From: Lederbergia lenta NBRC 16444
GTDB lineage: Bacteria > Bacillota > Bacilli > Bacillales > Bacillaceae_C
Reading direction: 5' to 3'
DNA: 64,000 bases
Assembly: GCF_001591545.1 (NCBI RefSeq)
Contig: NZ_BCVC01000003.1
Coordinates: 1-64,000, forward strand
The translations under genes and the position numbers were made by a program. Each line of letters starts with the position of its first letter. Within the stretch, counting starts at the first letter, position 1. Below the pieces are notes generated by a model. The model was not told the DNA's origin, ran no database searches, and saw only the letters and a list, made by a program, of their open reading frames with translations. This document shows positions 26,833 to 35,264 of this stretch, one piece after another.

Positions 26833-27201
26833 TTGTTTCTCCCTTCAAAACTATTCTCGTTAAACAGAATCCCCCTGACAATTATGTCTAGGGGGATTTT
26901 CATAAGCCCAAAGCGCAAGCACTTTGATCATCGGGGTACAAACTCCGTCTCTGGGACGTAGATATATCCATGTCGCCAACAGCCGGGCGTTTTTAATTGA
27001 TGCTCATCCCTCATGATAGAAAGGAGTCTCGAAGTCTGCTAGCCAATAGGCACTAACTACACGATAAATCCCCTTCAACACTACGTCTTAAAAATCCTCA
27101 CGTCTTTACCTTTAAAAGAAAGGCATTATAATAGAATACTTTTGATTTCGTTTCAAGCGGAAATCAACATCAATCTATTATAGGATCTAAAGAAAGATTC
27201 T
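26833..27201 (-). promoter_or_regulatory. 369-bp gap upstream of larA with a hairpin and a possible repeat
   Basis: An inverted repeat AATCCCCCT (26868-26876) / AGGGGGATT (26890-26898) with inner GACA/TGTC arms would form a hairpin in the larA 5' leader. The T-run lies on the plus side, so it is a poor minus-strand terminator. Farther upstream, 26905-27000 is GC-richer and repeat-like (AAAGCGCAAGCAC ... GCCGGGCG). Around 27157 AAGCGGAAATCAACA resembles the tail of a common Bacillales intergenic repeat. No gene was seen; larA may have its own promoter here. Confidence 0.45.
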
Positions 27202-28293
27202 CTATGCTACCCGCCCAGGCCTTTCCTGTTTGCCATCGATTCCTCTTTTTCTTTGATATTTATCTATCATTATAACAGCAATTGGACAAAGGATTGCTGT
27301 CGTCAGAACCGCAATGGAAATTTGCATCGTTGCTAAATTAGCAATATCTGCATATGATTGCGCCTCTTTAGCGCTCATCATTCCTGAACTTGCCGCTACA
27401 CTAGCCGCTGCCGCAATTGCTGCTGGCGTACCTACAGCATTACCTGCAGTAGATGCTTCTGCCACTGGCGCAATTTGACTTTTTTCCTTAAACAATTTAA
27501 ACACCAATATACCGGTCAGTCCCGTGAAAGCAGTTGTCATGAATCCAAGTAACAATCCCGCCCCTACAACACTCGGATTAAAGAAAGTAGCAAAATTCAT
27601 ACTTGCGCCAAGCGCAAATGCAAAGAATGGCACAGGTAAAATTTCTCCAGCTTTTAAAAACTCGCGAATTTCCGGATCTAAATTCCCTAGGATCATTCCA
27701 ATCGCAATAGGTAAAAGCACTGCTATAAATGCGATTACAGGAAATTTCGAACCAAGAAGTCCTAGCGACATTAAAGTGAAAAACGGGCCATCATTCAATG
27801 AGAGTACTGATACCGCACCAACATCTGAACGATTTCCGTACTGACTAGTTAACGCGGCGTACATTCCACCATTCCCATTCGTCATTGCAGCAATAATTGC
27901 TACTGTAGACAAACCGAGAAATCCATCCATTGGATCGAATAAGAACCCAAAAATAAGACCGATAACTAATCCTGTTAAATATTTTGAAGTTGTCAATAAA
28001 GCCCCTTTTTTCAAGGCAATCCCGCCAACACGGAAATTCATCTGGCTTCCTGCACAAAAAAGGAATAATGCAATAAGTGTTAGCGCACCATTTTTAAATA
28101 GTTCCTCAGAAAATCCACCAATTCTTAAAAATTCGTAATAACCATCCGCTGTTTGTGCGACCCCAAGTGATTGAAGGAATTTCATCACTACAGGAATATG
28201 CAATTGATCGATAGTGTTCATTAATGCACCGAGCATCAATGGAACAACCATTAAACCTCCTGGGACTTTTTCAATTGTTTGTTTGATTCTCAT
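27202..28293 (-). CDS. KdgT-family 2-keto-3-deoxygluconate-type permease
   Basis: This 363-aa permease has about ten TM segments and reads MRIKQTIEKVPGGLMVVPLMLGA, as KdgT proteins do. It contains GAVSVLSLNDGPFFTL, LPVPFFAFALGASMNF and the alanine-rich TAGNAVGTPAAIAAAASVAA. The family imports 2-keto-3-deoxygluconate by proton symport. Here the cargo could equally be another sugar acid used by the neighbouring LarA/UxaA enzymes. It starts 16 bp after the glycerate kinase gene and belongs to the same transcript. Confidence 0.9.
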   Translation of the reverse strand: MRIKQTIEKVPGGLMVVPLMLGALMNTIDQLHIPVVMKFLQSLGVAQTADGYYEFLRIGGFSEELFKNGALTLIALFLFCAGSQMNFRVGGIALKKGALLTTSKYLTGLVIGLIFGFLFDPMDGFLGLSTVAIIAAMTNGNGGMYAALTSQYGNRSDVGAVSVLSLNDGPFFTLMSLGLLGSKFPVIAFIAVLLPIAIGMILGNLDPEIREFLKAGEILPVPFFAFALGASMNFATFFNPSVVGAGLLLGFMTTAFTGLTGILVFKLFKEKSQIAPVAEASTAGNAVGTPAAIAAAASVAASSGMMSAKEAQSYADIANLATMQISIAVLTTAILCPIAVIMIDKYQRKRGIDGKQERPGRVA

Positions 28294-28309
28294 GGCTTAT
28301 CCCTACTCT

Positions 28310-29446
28310 CTATAGAAAATATGTGCGACATACTTGTTCAGCTGCGTGCTCTAATAAATGATCAGCTTCTTCCATTGCTTGTTCGAGCGACATCGGCCGG
28401 TTAATTATGCTGTGTACCCCGATGACACCGTATTTATAAAGTGTTTGGATATTTTCCCCTATTGACCCGGCTAAAATAATTGTAGGTATATTCTGCTCTT
28501 TAGCCATTTGAGCGACCCCCATTGGCGTCTTTCCAAAAGCAGTTTGAAAATCAACCTGACCTTCCCCCGTAACGACGAGATTAGCACCTTGCAGCTTCTC
28601 CTCTAATTTAGTGTAATTAATAACGACATCTATTCCCCGTTCCATTTTTGATGGAAAAAAAGCTTGAAAAGCACCGCCAATCCCACCTGCTGCACCTGCA
28701 CCTGGTAATTCATGGAGCCTTATATTCTTTTCTGTTTCCACAAGATTCGCCCAGTGGATGAGATTTTTATCTAGCTCAAGCACCATCTCTTCTGTCGCTC
28801 CCTTTTGCGGTCCAAATACATGGGAAGCTCCGTTAGTACCAACAAGTGGGTTTTCAACGTCAGATGCAATTAAAAATTGACTTTCCTGGATTCTCTGATC
28901 AAAATGCTCCGTAGAAATTTTGTCGATGTGCTTTAATTCTCCCCCGCCGAAACCAATTTCTTTTCCTGTTTCGTCTATCACTTCTAATCCAAGTGCTTGA
29001 AGCATTCCTACTCCGCCATCATTTGTAGCCGATCCACCAATAGCTAATACAAAATTTCTATATCCATCATCAAGCGCATGCTTTATTAATTCTCCAGTTC
29101 CATAAGTCGTTGCTCTTAATGGATCCCTTTCTTCCGGAACAATTAAATCTAGACCGGAAGCACTTGCCATCTCAATAATACATGTCGCATTATCCCCTAG
29201 TACGCCAAAATGTGCTTCAACTGATTTTCCAAGTGGCCCTGTAACAACTCTAGCGATTTTATGTCCATTGGTTGCAGACACAAGGTTCTCCATCGTCCCT
29301 TCTCCACCATCTGCAAGGGGTATCAACACCGTTTCTGCTTCACTAAAAGTATTTTTTATCCCTTTTTCAATTGATAATGCTGCTTCCTTAGCCGTTACAC
29401 TGCCTTTAAACGAATCTGGTGCAATGACAATTTTAATTTTAATCAT
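28310..29446 (-). CDS. Glycerate kinase (GarK/GlxK family)
   Basis: This kinase phosphorylates D-glycerate, to 2-phosphoglycerate in the characterised GarK type. It has the opening IVIAPDSFKGSVTAKEAA, ADGGEGT, GGSATNDGGVG and PGAGAAGGIGGAF, with 378 aa as usual. The ATG is close behind GAGGAG (2 nt), a tight spacing. It is the first gene of the minus-strand sugar-acid set, with a cre site in its 5' leader and a CdaR regulator divergent from it. Confidence 0.93.
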   Translation of the reverse strand: MIKIKIVIAPDSFKGSVTAKEAALSIEKGIKNTFSEAETVLIPLADGGEGTMENLVSATNGHKIARVVTGPLGKSVEAHFGVLGDNATCIIEMASASGLDLIVPEERDPLRATTYGTGELIKHALDDGYRNFVLAIGGSATNDGGVGMLQALGLEVIDETGKEIGFGGGELKHIDKISTEHFDQRIQESQFLIASDVENPLVGTNGASHVFGPQKGATEEMVLELDKNLIHWANLVETEKNIRLHELPGAGAAGGIGGAFQAFFPSKMERGIDVVINYTKLEEKLQGANLVVTGEGQVDFQTAFGKTPMGVAQMAKEQNIPTIILAGSIGENIQTLYKYGVIGVHSIINRPMSLEQAMEEADHLLEHAAEQVCRTYFL

Positions 29447-29458
29447 CTCTCCTCTCTA

Positions 29459-29494
29459 GGAAAACGTTTACAAGTATCTGTTTCATATATTATA
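29459..29494 (-). promoter_or_regulatory. CcpA cre site and -10 box of the glycerate kinase promoter
   Basis: On the minus strand TGTAAACGTTTTCC (29459-29472) matches the cre consensus TGWAANCGNTNWCA at 13 of 14 positions. A TATAAT box lies at 29489-29494, so the cre would sit about 10-23 bp downstream of the start point, a roadblock position. This predicts glucose repression of the sugar-acid operon. Confidence 0.75.
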
Positions 29495-29669
29495 AATCTA
29501 TTGTTTTATAATATCTTTATGTTTAGAATACAAATTAACAATCAATTTAGAACATTTTTTTAGTTAATTCGACTAAAAAAACATAATAATATGAACTATC
29601 ATCCTTTTTATTACCATATTTATAACAAAGTACTCATTACCTTACTTTATAATTCGTCATGATTTCTAG

Positions 29670-29795
29670 TTACTAGCTGTCAATAACCGTTTACTGGCTG
29701 TCGTGGATAATTTACTGGCTATTGGAATCTTTTTACTAGCCGTCGCGGATAATTTACTGGCCGTTTGCATCTATTTTCTGTCCGTCATGTAACTT
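29670..29795 (+). repeat. 21-bp-period tandem repeat, locus B (six units)
   Basis: Six exact 21-bp units start at 29670, 29691, 29712, 29733, 29754 and 29775. Their first 11 bases are TTACTAGCTGT, TTACTGGCTGT, TTACTGGCTAT, TTACTAGCCGT, TTACTGGCCGT and TTTCTGTCCGT. The second half is variable (CGNGGATAAT is recurrent). The array ends 30 bp before the cdaR start. No stop codon occurs in the frame TTA CTG GCC until its end. Confidence 0.88.
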
Positions 29796-29825
29796 CCATC
29801 TTTTTTTGTAGAAAGGAGTATTTCA

Positions 29826-30926
29826 ATGATTACTTATGAAATAGCAGAAATGCTTGTGAAAGAAACTTCTAAAGTTTTGCAGCTTAATATTAATATTATG
29901 AATGAAAAAGGAATCATTATTGCCACGCGGGATCCTGCGCGCCTTCATTTTATTCATGAAGGTGCTTTGGAAGTCATTCGAAGTAATACATCCGTCGAAA
30001 TCACAGTTCACAATAAGGATTTACTTCGCGGCACCCAACCTGGCATTAATTTGCCAATACATTTTCAAGATAAAATTGTTGGAGTGATCGGAATTACCGG
30101 CGATCCAAAAGACATAGGTGACCGAGGCGGCCTTGTAAAAATGATGGCTGAACTACTACTCAAGCAGGCTTATATGGCAACTCAATTTGAGTGGAGACAA
30201 AGAACAAAAGATATGATTGTGGAGGAGTTATTAAGGGACTCTCCGTCAGAAGATCGTATCAATCGCTTGCTCAGTTTACTTCCTCTTACACTGAAGCCAC
30301 CTTTTGTTACTGCACTTATAGAGATAGTAGATCCGGATTTTTCTAATCAGCTCCTTTTAAATAGCATAGAGGAAAAGATGGATAATGTAGATGTACTTAC
30401 TGGAATAGTCCATGCAAATAAGATATTGATTATTATCCCAAACGTAAATAGTTCTGAAACAGAAAGGAAATTATCTGCACTTTATCAAGAACTCGAAAGG
30501 AAAAATTTCCTCATTCGATTAGCCTACAGTTCCCAAGTAGCTCATATGTATCACATTGCTCAAGGTTATCGCGAATGTGAGGTGGCTTTAGCAATTACTG
30601 ATTCTACATATAAAGTCATTGCTTATACAGACGTAGAGCCAAAAGCACTTGTACATCAAATTGATGCAAAGCTCGCAGAACAATTTTCCGAAAGAATTCT
30701 TCAGGGATCTTTAAAAAATTACATCGATACTTTACAAGCCTTTTTCGACTGTAATCTTCATATTAAAAACACAGCGGAAAAACTTTTTATTCATCGTAAC
30801 ACCCTTATCTACCGTTTAAATAAAATTAAAATGGAAAGTGGATATGACCCGCAAAATTTCAATGATGCTTTTGCATTACAAATGGGAATATGGCTAACAA
30901 AGAACAAAAGCACAAACGTCCGTTAA
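29826..30926 (+). CDS. cdaR: CdaR-family sugar diacid regulator
   Basis: This 366-aa activator has an N-terminal sugar-diacid recognition domain (about 1-135, with NIMNEKGIIIATRDPARLHFIHEGA). A GGDEF-like middle follows, and a C-terminal PucR/CdaR helix-turn-helix (about 305-360, CNLHIKNTAEKLFIHRNTLI). CdaR proteins respond to glucarate, galactarate or glycerate. AAGGAG precedes the ATG. It is divergent from the glycerate kinase operon, its likely target, and just downstream of the tandem repeat. Confidence 0.93.
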   Translation: MITYEIAEMLVKETSKVLQLNINIMNEKGIIIATRDPARLHFIHEGALEVIRSNTSVEITVHNKDLLRGTQPGINLPIHFQDKIVGVIGITGDPKDIGDRGGLVKMMAELLLKQAYMATQFEWRQRTKDMIVEELLRDSPSEDRINRLLSLLPLTLKPPFVTALIEIVDPDFSNQLLLNSIEEKMDNVDVLTGIVHANKILIIIPNVNSSETERKLSALYQELERKNFLIRLAYSSQVAHMYHIAQGYRECEVALAITDSTYKVIAYTDVEPKALVHQIDAKLAEQFSERILQGSLKNYIDTLQAFFDCNLHIKNTAEKLFIHRNTLIYRLNKIKMESGYDPQNFNDAFALQMGIWLTKNKSTNVR

Positions 30927-31017
30927 ACGACATATAAACTGGTCTTACATCATGCGTGTCCCTCGACTTATGATTTTCTTTAACAAAGAAATGATTAAAT
31001 CAACAAGATGACTCTTA

Positions 31018-31046
31018 TTGAAAAATCACTATTTTTCCAGTATAAT
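31018..31046 (+). promoter_or_regulatory. Sigma-A promoter of the SulP gene
   Basis: TTGAAA (31018-31023), a 17-bp spacer and TATAAT (31041-31046) lie 68 bp before the proposed start codon. Confidence 0.75.
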
Positions 31047-31113
31047 GGATATATAGTAATAAACTCTCAATTAATTATTTCCGCTCTTAAAATACATGAG
31101 AGGTGAAGTTAAT

Positions 31114-32736
31114 TTGTTCTCTGACGATCGCTTTCGTGATTATCAACCCGCAAACCTGCGTAAAGACTTCATTTCTGGGATTACTGTCGGTATTGTAGCC
31201 ATTCCTCTTGGGATGGCTTTTGCCATAGCTTCAGGCGTAAATCCTGAATATGGGATTTATACGACAATTATCGCAGGATTAATAGTTGCTTTACTTGGAG
31301 GCTCTCGTTTCCAAATTGCAGGTCCAACCGGGGCATTCATCCCTATTTTGCTAGCTGTAGTGCTGCAATACGGTTATGAGAATTTACTAATTGCAGGTCT
31401 CATGGCTGGTGTCCTATTAGTAATTATGGGGATCTTTCGACTTGGTAATTTGATTCACTACATTCCGAGATCCGTGACCATTGGATTCACCACCGGGATT
31501 GCTGTGATCATTTTTACAGGCCAACTTGGAAATTTTCTTGGTCTTTCCGAGCTTGATAAAAAAGAATATTTTCACCAAAACATGTTGGAGTTATTTCAAC
31601 ATATAGCTAATGTGAATGGCTACAGTATTCTAACGGCATTGACAGGAATATCCGCTATTATTTTAGTGACACGGTTTGCTCCACGAGCTCCCATTCTTCT
31701 TGTCGCACTCATTATTCCTACCACAATTGCTGTCTTATTTTATCCAAATCAACTAGATACGATTGGCACTGTATTCGGAGAAATCCCACAAACTTTACCC
31801 CATTTTCACTTACCTGAAATCACACTGGCAAAAATCCAGGAACTCTGGCAACCAGCACTCGTTATTGCTGCCTTGGGGGCCATCGAATCTCTCTTGTCCG
31901 CTGTTGTCGCCGATGGCATGACTGGCAAAAGACATCGTTCTAATAAGGAATTATTCGGGCAAGGAATAGCTAATATTATCACACCGCTCTTTGGCGGGAT
32001 TCCAGCTACTGGAGCAATTGCCAGAACAGCCACTAATATAAGATCTGGCGCAGTAAGTCCTTTCTCTGGGGTAATTCACAGTGTATTTGTTTTAGCTACA
32101 TTGCTTCTATTAGCACCTTATGCTTCTCACATCCCTCTAGCAGCTATGGCTCCACTGCTTATGTTTGTAGCTTGGAATATGAGTGAATACAAAGCATTTT
32201 CACAAATTATAAAATTAAAAACGGGAGACTCCCTCGTACTGCTTGCCACCTTTTTGCTCACTGTGTTCGTTAATTTAACAGTTGCTGTGCAAGTAGGGTT
32301 ACTTTTAGCGATTCTTTCTTTTATTAAAAAGAAAAGCGAATCACTCCAAGTGGAAAATAGAAAACAAAACTCTTTGGACCTAACCGCTCATTTTAGGCAT
32401 ATGACATTTGCAATAAAGGGTCCTTTATTCTTTGGAACAGCGCAAGCATTCGAACAATCTTTCCACTCTACTGTTCAAAGTGCTCCTCATGTCATTATTT
32501 TGAACATGAGTGAAGTAACTTTAATCGATGCTACCGGTGAAGAAAAACTTGCTTCATTTATTGCAGGGATAAAGAAAATGAACCGGATCGTGTTTATTGC
32601 AGGGTTGCCAGACTGGGGAGTAGAGCTATTTAAAAGAAGTGGTCTCTATGACGTAATTGGTTCCACATCATTTTTTCTTAATGAAGAAGATGCCATTCAA
32701 GCAGCCACCCAATTGGAGTACACACCAGGAGATTAA
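31114..32736 (+). CDS. SulP family anion transporter with STAS domain
   Basis: This membrane transporter of the SLC26/SulP type (sulfate, bicarbonate or dicarboxylate) has about twelve TM segments. It includes the motif GLYTTI-like GIYTTIIAGLIVALLGG and QIAGPTGAFIPIL. A cytosolic STAS domain occupies about residues 430-535 (HVIILNMSEVTLIDATG). The start is a TTG with AGAGGTGA at 7 nt; the in-frame ATG at 31096 contains the RBS in its codons. It is monocistronic with its own promoter. Substrate unknown. Confidence 0.92.
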   Translation: MFSDDRFRDYQPANLRKDFISGITVGIVAIPLGMAFAIASGVNPEYGIYTTIIAGLIVALLGGSRFQIAGPTGAFIPILLAVVLQYGYENLLIAGLMAGVLLVIMGIFRLGNLIHYIPRSVTIGFTTGIAVIIFTGQLGNFLGLSELDKKEYFHQNMLELFQHIANVNGYSILTALTGISAIILVTRFAPRAPILLVALIIPTTIAVLFYPNQLDTIGTVFGEIPQTLPHFHLPEITLAKIQELWQPALVIAALGAIESLLSAVVADGMTGKRHRSNKELFGQGIANIITPLFGGIPATGAIARTATNIRSGAVSPFSGVIHSVFVLATLLLLAPYASHIPLAAMAPLLMFVAWNMSEYKAFSQIIKLKTGDSLVLLATFLLTVFVNLTVAVQVGLLLAILSFIKKKSESLQVENRKQNSLDLTAHFRHMTFAIKGPLFFGTAQAFEQSFHSTVQSAPHVIILNMSEVTLIDATGEEKLASFIAGIKKMNRIVFIAGLPDWGVELFKRSGLYDVIGSTSFFLNEEDAIQAATQLEYTPGD

Positions 32737-32874
32737 TCCCCTGTTGTGTGCATTATCCACATATAATACTTCCTGCTTCACCAATTAAAACACTTTTCTA
32801 TTGGGCATTCCTGGTAAGAAATACATTTTTCCATTATGATAAAAAAAGAATAGTCATACGGAATGGGGAATTTC

Positions 32875-35025
32875 ATGAAAAACCTTGCTTTATTTACATA
32901 TAAATATCGCAAACTTGTTTTAATTTTTTGGGTTGCTCTCGTTTTATTTTTTGGATTTTTCGCTCTAAAACTTCCATCTATACTTAGTGGCAGTGGATTT
33001 GAATATGATGGTACTTATCAAGAGGTAGAAGACGTGTTAGGGTCTGAATTCGACATACCTGCGTCCTCGATGATTCTTTTTTTCGAAAAGGACGAAGTAG
33101 CAGCACAAGATAAATTCTTCGATTATATCGAGGAAACACTTGGAAATGTGGAATCAGTAAAACATACCGAAGTGTTTACTTCTCCACTAGCATCTCCAGA
33201 ATTGATGAAAGACAATAGGGCATACGCAATTCTATCATTTAATGGATCTGATGATGGAATAACAGACAATATAGAGAATATCCGAGCGCAGCTTACAAAC
33301 AATGATTTATTTTCTGCCGGACTTACTGGTGGACCGATTATTGAGGAAGATATGAGTAAAGCTGCACAAGATGATTTGGTTCGGGCTGAATTAATCGGCA
33401 TTCCGATCGCTATCCTCGTTCTTCTGTTTGCTTTTAGGGGAGTTATTGCAGCCCTTATTCCTCTAATCACCGGATTTGTCAGTGTAGTCGTTGCAATGGG
33501 TATACTTTATTTCACTGGAGAAAAGGTCGATCTATCTATTTTCGTCTTGAATACCTCACCAATGATCGGACTCGCACTTGGGATTGATTTCGCTTTACTT
33601 TTCGTCAACAGGTTTAGGGAAGAGTTGGTGGGAAAAACAACGGCAGAAGCAAATAAAAAAACGGTTCTCACTTCGGGCAGAGCCATTATTTTCTCAGGTT
33701 TCTGTGTGTTACTCGGCCTAGTTGCTATGTTATTTATCCAAGTTGGCGTTTTCCAGTCGGTAGCAATCGGTGGTGTAGCAGTTGTGTTTACATCTGTTTT
33801 AGCCGCAATTACATTTTTACCAGCGTTGCTATCCATATTAGGACCTAATATTAATAAATTAACTCTTTTTAAGACAAAAGAAAAAGGCACGAGTAGTTGG
33901 CACAGATTTGCAGCATTTGTAATGAAAAGACCAATTATTATGGCAGTACTTACAACAGCTTTACTTATTATTGGCGCATTACCCGTGAGCAATATGAATC
34001 TCGTGATTCCAGAAGCTGATGCACTTCCAACATCATATGAATCACGGACAAACTTTGAAAAATTTGAGAAAACATTTCAAGATAGCGGTACAACAACTGT
34101 ACCAATTATCGCTAGGACGAATAAAGTAGCAGCGGAATCAGATTCCCTCAATAAACTGGAAGGTCTTATAAAAGAATTAGAAACTGACCCACTTGTCTCA
34201 AGTGTCGATTCTATTTTTTCAGCAACTAACATGAGCGCTGAAGAATTAAATACTTCACTCAAAGTGCCTGAAATAAAATCACAGCTTGAACCAGCATTTA
34301 AGCAGTTAACAAGCGATAATTTAGCCCTTTTACAAGTGCAATTACATGCAGATGGTTCTTCTACTGATGCAAAGGATTGGGTTAGAGATTGGGAAAACAA
34401 AAACACCAATCTTGATCTAAAGATTGGAGGAATACCAAAATTCCAACAAGAGATTTTTGATGAAATTTATAATAAAATTTGGTATAGCTTAGCGTTTATT
34501 TTAATATCCACATACATTGTGCTATTTATCGCTTTTAGATCTGTACTCATTCCACTAAAAGCAATATTGATGAACATCATTAGCTTAAGTTGTACATTCG
34601 GAATTGTTGTTTGGCTATTCCAAGGTGGCCATCTCGGAAGTAGCCCTGCCGATATCGCATTAATGATTCCAATATTCGCTTTTAGTATTGTCTTTGGACT
34701 TAGCATGGACTACGAAGTGTTTTTGATTTCTCGGATATACGAGATTTATCAGGAAACCGGTGATAATGATAAAGCTACACTCGAAGGCCTAATATCGACG
34801 AGTAAAATCATTACATCCGCCGCAGCTATCATGATCGTCATTACAGGAGCCTTTGCGTTTACTGGCATTGTACCTGTTCAACAAATGGGAGTCACCGTTG
34901 CTTTGGCAATTCTTATCGATGCAACCCTCGTTCGAATGGTGCTTGTGCCATCACTAATGAAATTACTTGGAGATATGAATTGGTGGTCACCATTACCTAA
35001 ACGAAAAAGAAAAGTAATGCATTAA
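32875..35025 (+). CDS. MMPL family RND-type transporter (716 aa)
   Basis: This protein has two MMPL repeats, each with a TM helix, an extracellular domain and a five-helix bundle. TM helix 1 is YRKLVLIFWVALVLFFGFFA. The two conserved core motifs are GLALGIDFALLFVNRFREEL and FGLSMDYEVFLISRIYE. The family moves lipids or hydrophobic drugs. The start is the ATG after GGGGAATTTC; an in-frame ATG 4 codons earlier has no RBS. It is monocistronic, convergent with the larger MMPL gene, and ends at a terminator. Confidence 0.92.
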   Translation: MKNLALFTYKYRKLVLIFWVALVLFFGFFALKLPSILSGSGFEYDGTYQEVEDVLGSEFDIPASSMILFFEKDEVAAQDKFFDYIEETLGNVESVKHTEVFTSPLASPELMKDNRAYAILSFNGSDDGITDNIENIRAQLTNNDLFSAGLTGGPIIEEDMSKAAQDDLVRAELIGIPIAILVLLFAFRGVIAALIPLITGFVSVVVAMGILYFTGEKVDLSIFVLNTSPMIGLALGIDFALLFVNRFREELVGKTTAEANKKTVLTSGRAIIFSGFCVLLGLVAMLFIQVGVFQSVAIGGVAVVFTSVLAAITFLPALLSILGPNINKLTLFKTKEKGTSSWHRFAAFVMKRPIIMAVLTTALLIIGALPVSNMNLVIPEADALPTSYESRTNFEKFEKTFQDSGTTTVPIIARTNKVAAESDSLNKLEGLIKELETDPLVSSVDSIFSATNMSAEELNTSLKVPEIKSQLEPAFKQLTSDNLALLQVQLHADGSSTDAKDWVRDWENKNTNLDLKIGGIPKFQQEIFDEIYNKIWYSLAFILISTYIVLFIAFRSVLIPLKAILMNIISLSCTFGIVVWLFQGGHLGSSPADIALMIPIFAFSIVFGLSMDYEVFLISRIYEIYQETGDNDKATLEGLISTSKIITSAAAIMIVITGAFAFTGIVPVQQMGVTVALAILIDATLVRMVLVPSLMKLLGDMNWWSPLPKRKRKVMH

Positions 35026-35056
35026 ATTATGTATAGATATAAGTACTTAACATATT

Positions 35057-35108
35057 AAAAACATTCAGGAAGAAGCTAAGTCTTACAAGCTCCTCTCTGA
35101 ATGTTTTT
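35057..35108 (+). terminator. Terminator of the 716-aa MMPL gene
   Basis: The outer stem AAAAACATTCAG / CTGAATGTTTTT, with a 28-nt inner region that partly pairs (GGAAGAAG/CTCCTC), ends in a T-run 83 bp after the stop. Confidence 0.75.
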
Positions 35109-35264
35109 CTATTATAACTATTTCTGTCCATTGTATTCCATGCTTTTTCTCAGCTTATCTAATGAAAAGTTTATAACTTACTCTTCATCAAGCTATCCCT
35201 TCACAACCCGACAGTTCACCCTTTCATTTTTGCAATAGATTTAGCAATTAATAATGTGAGTCGA

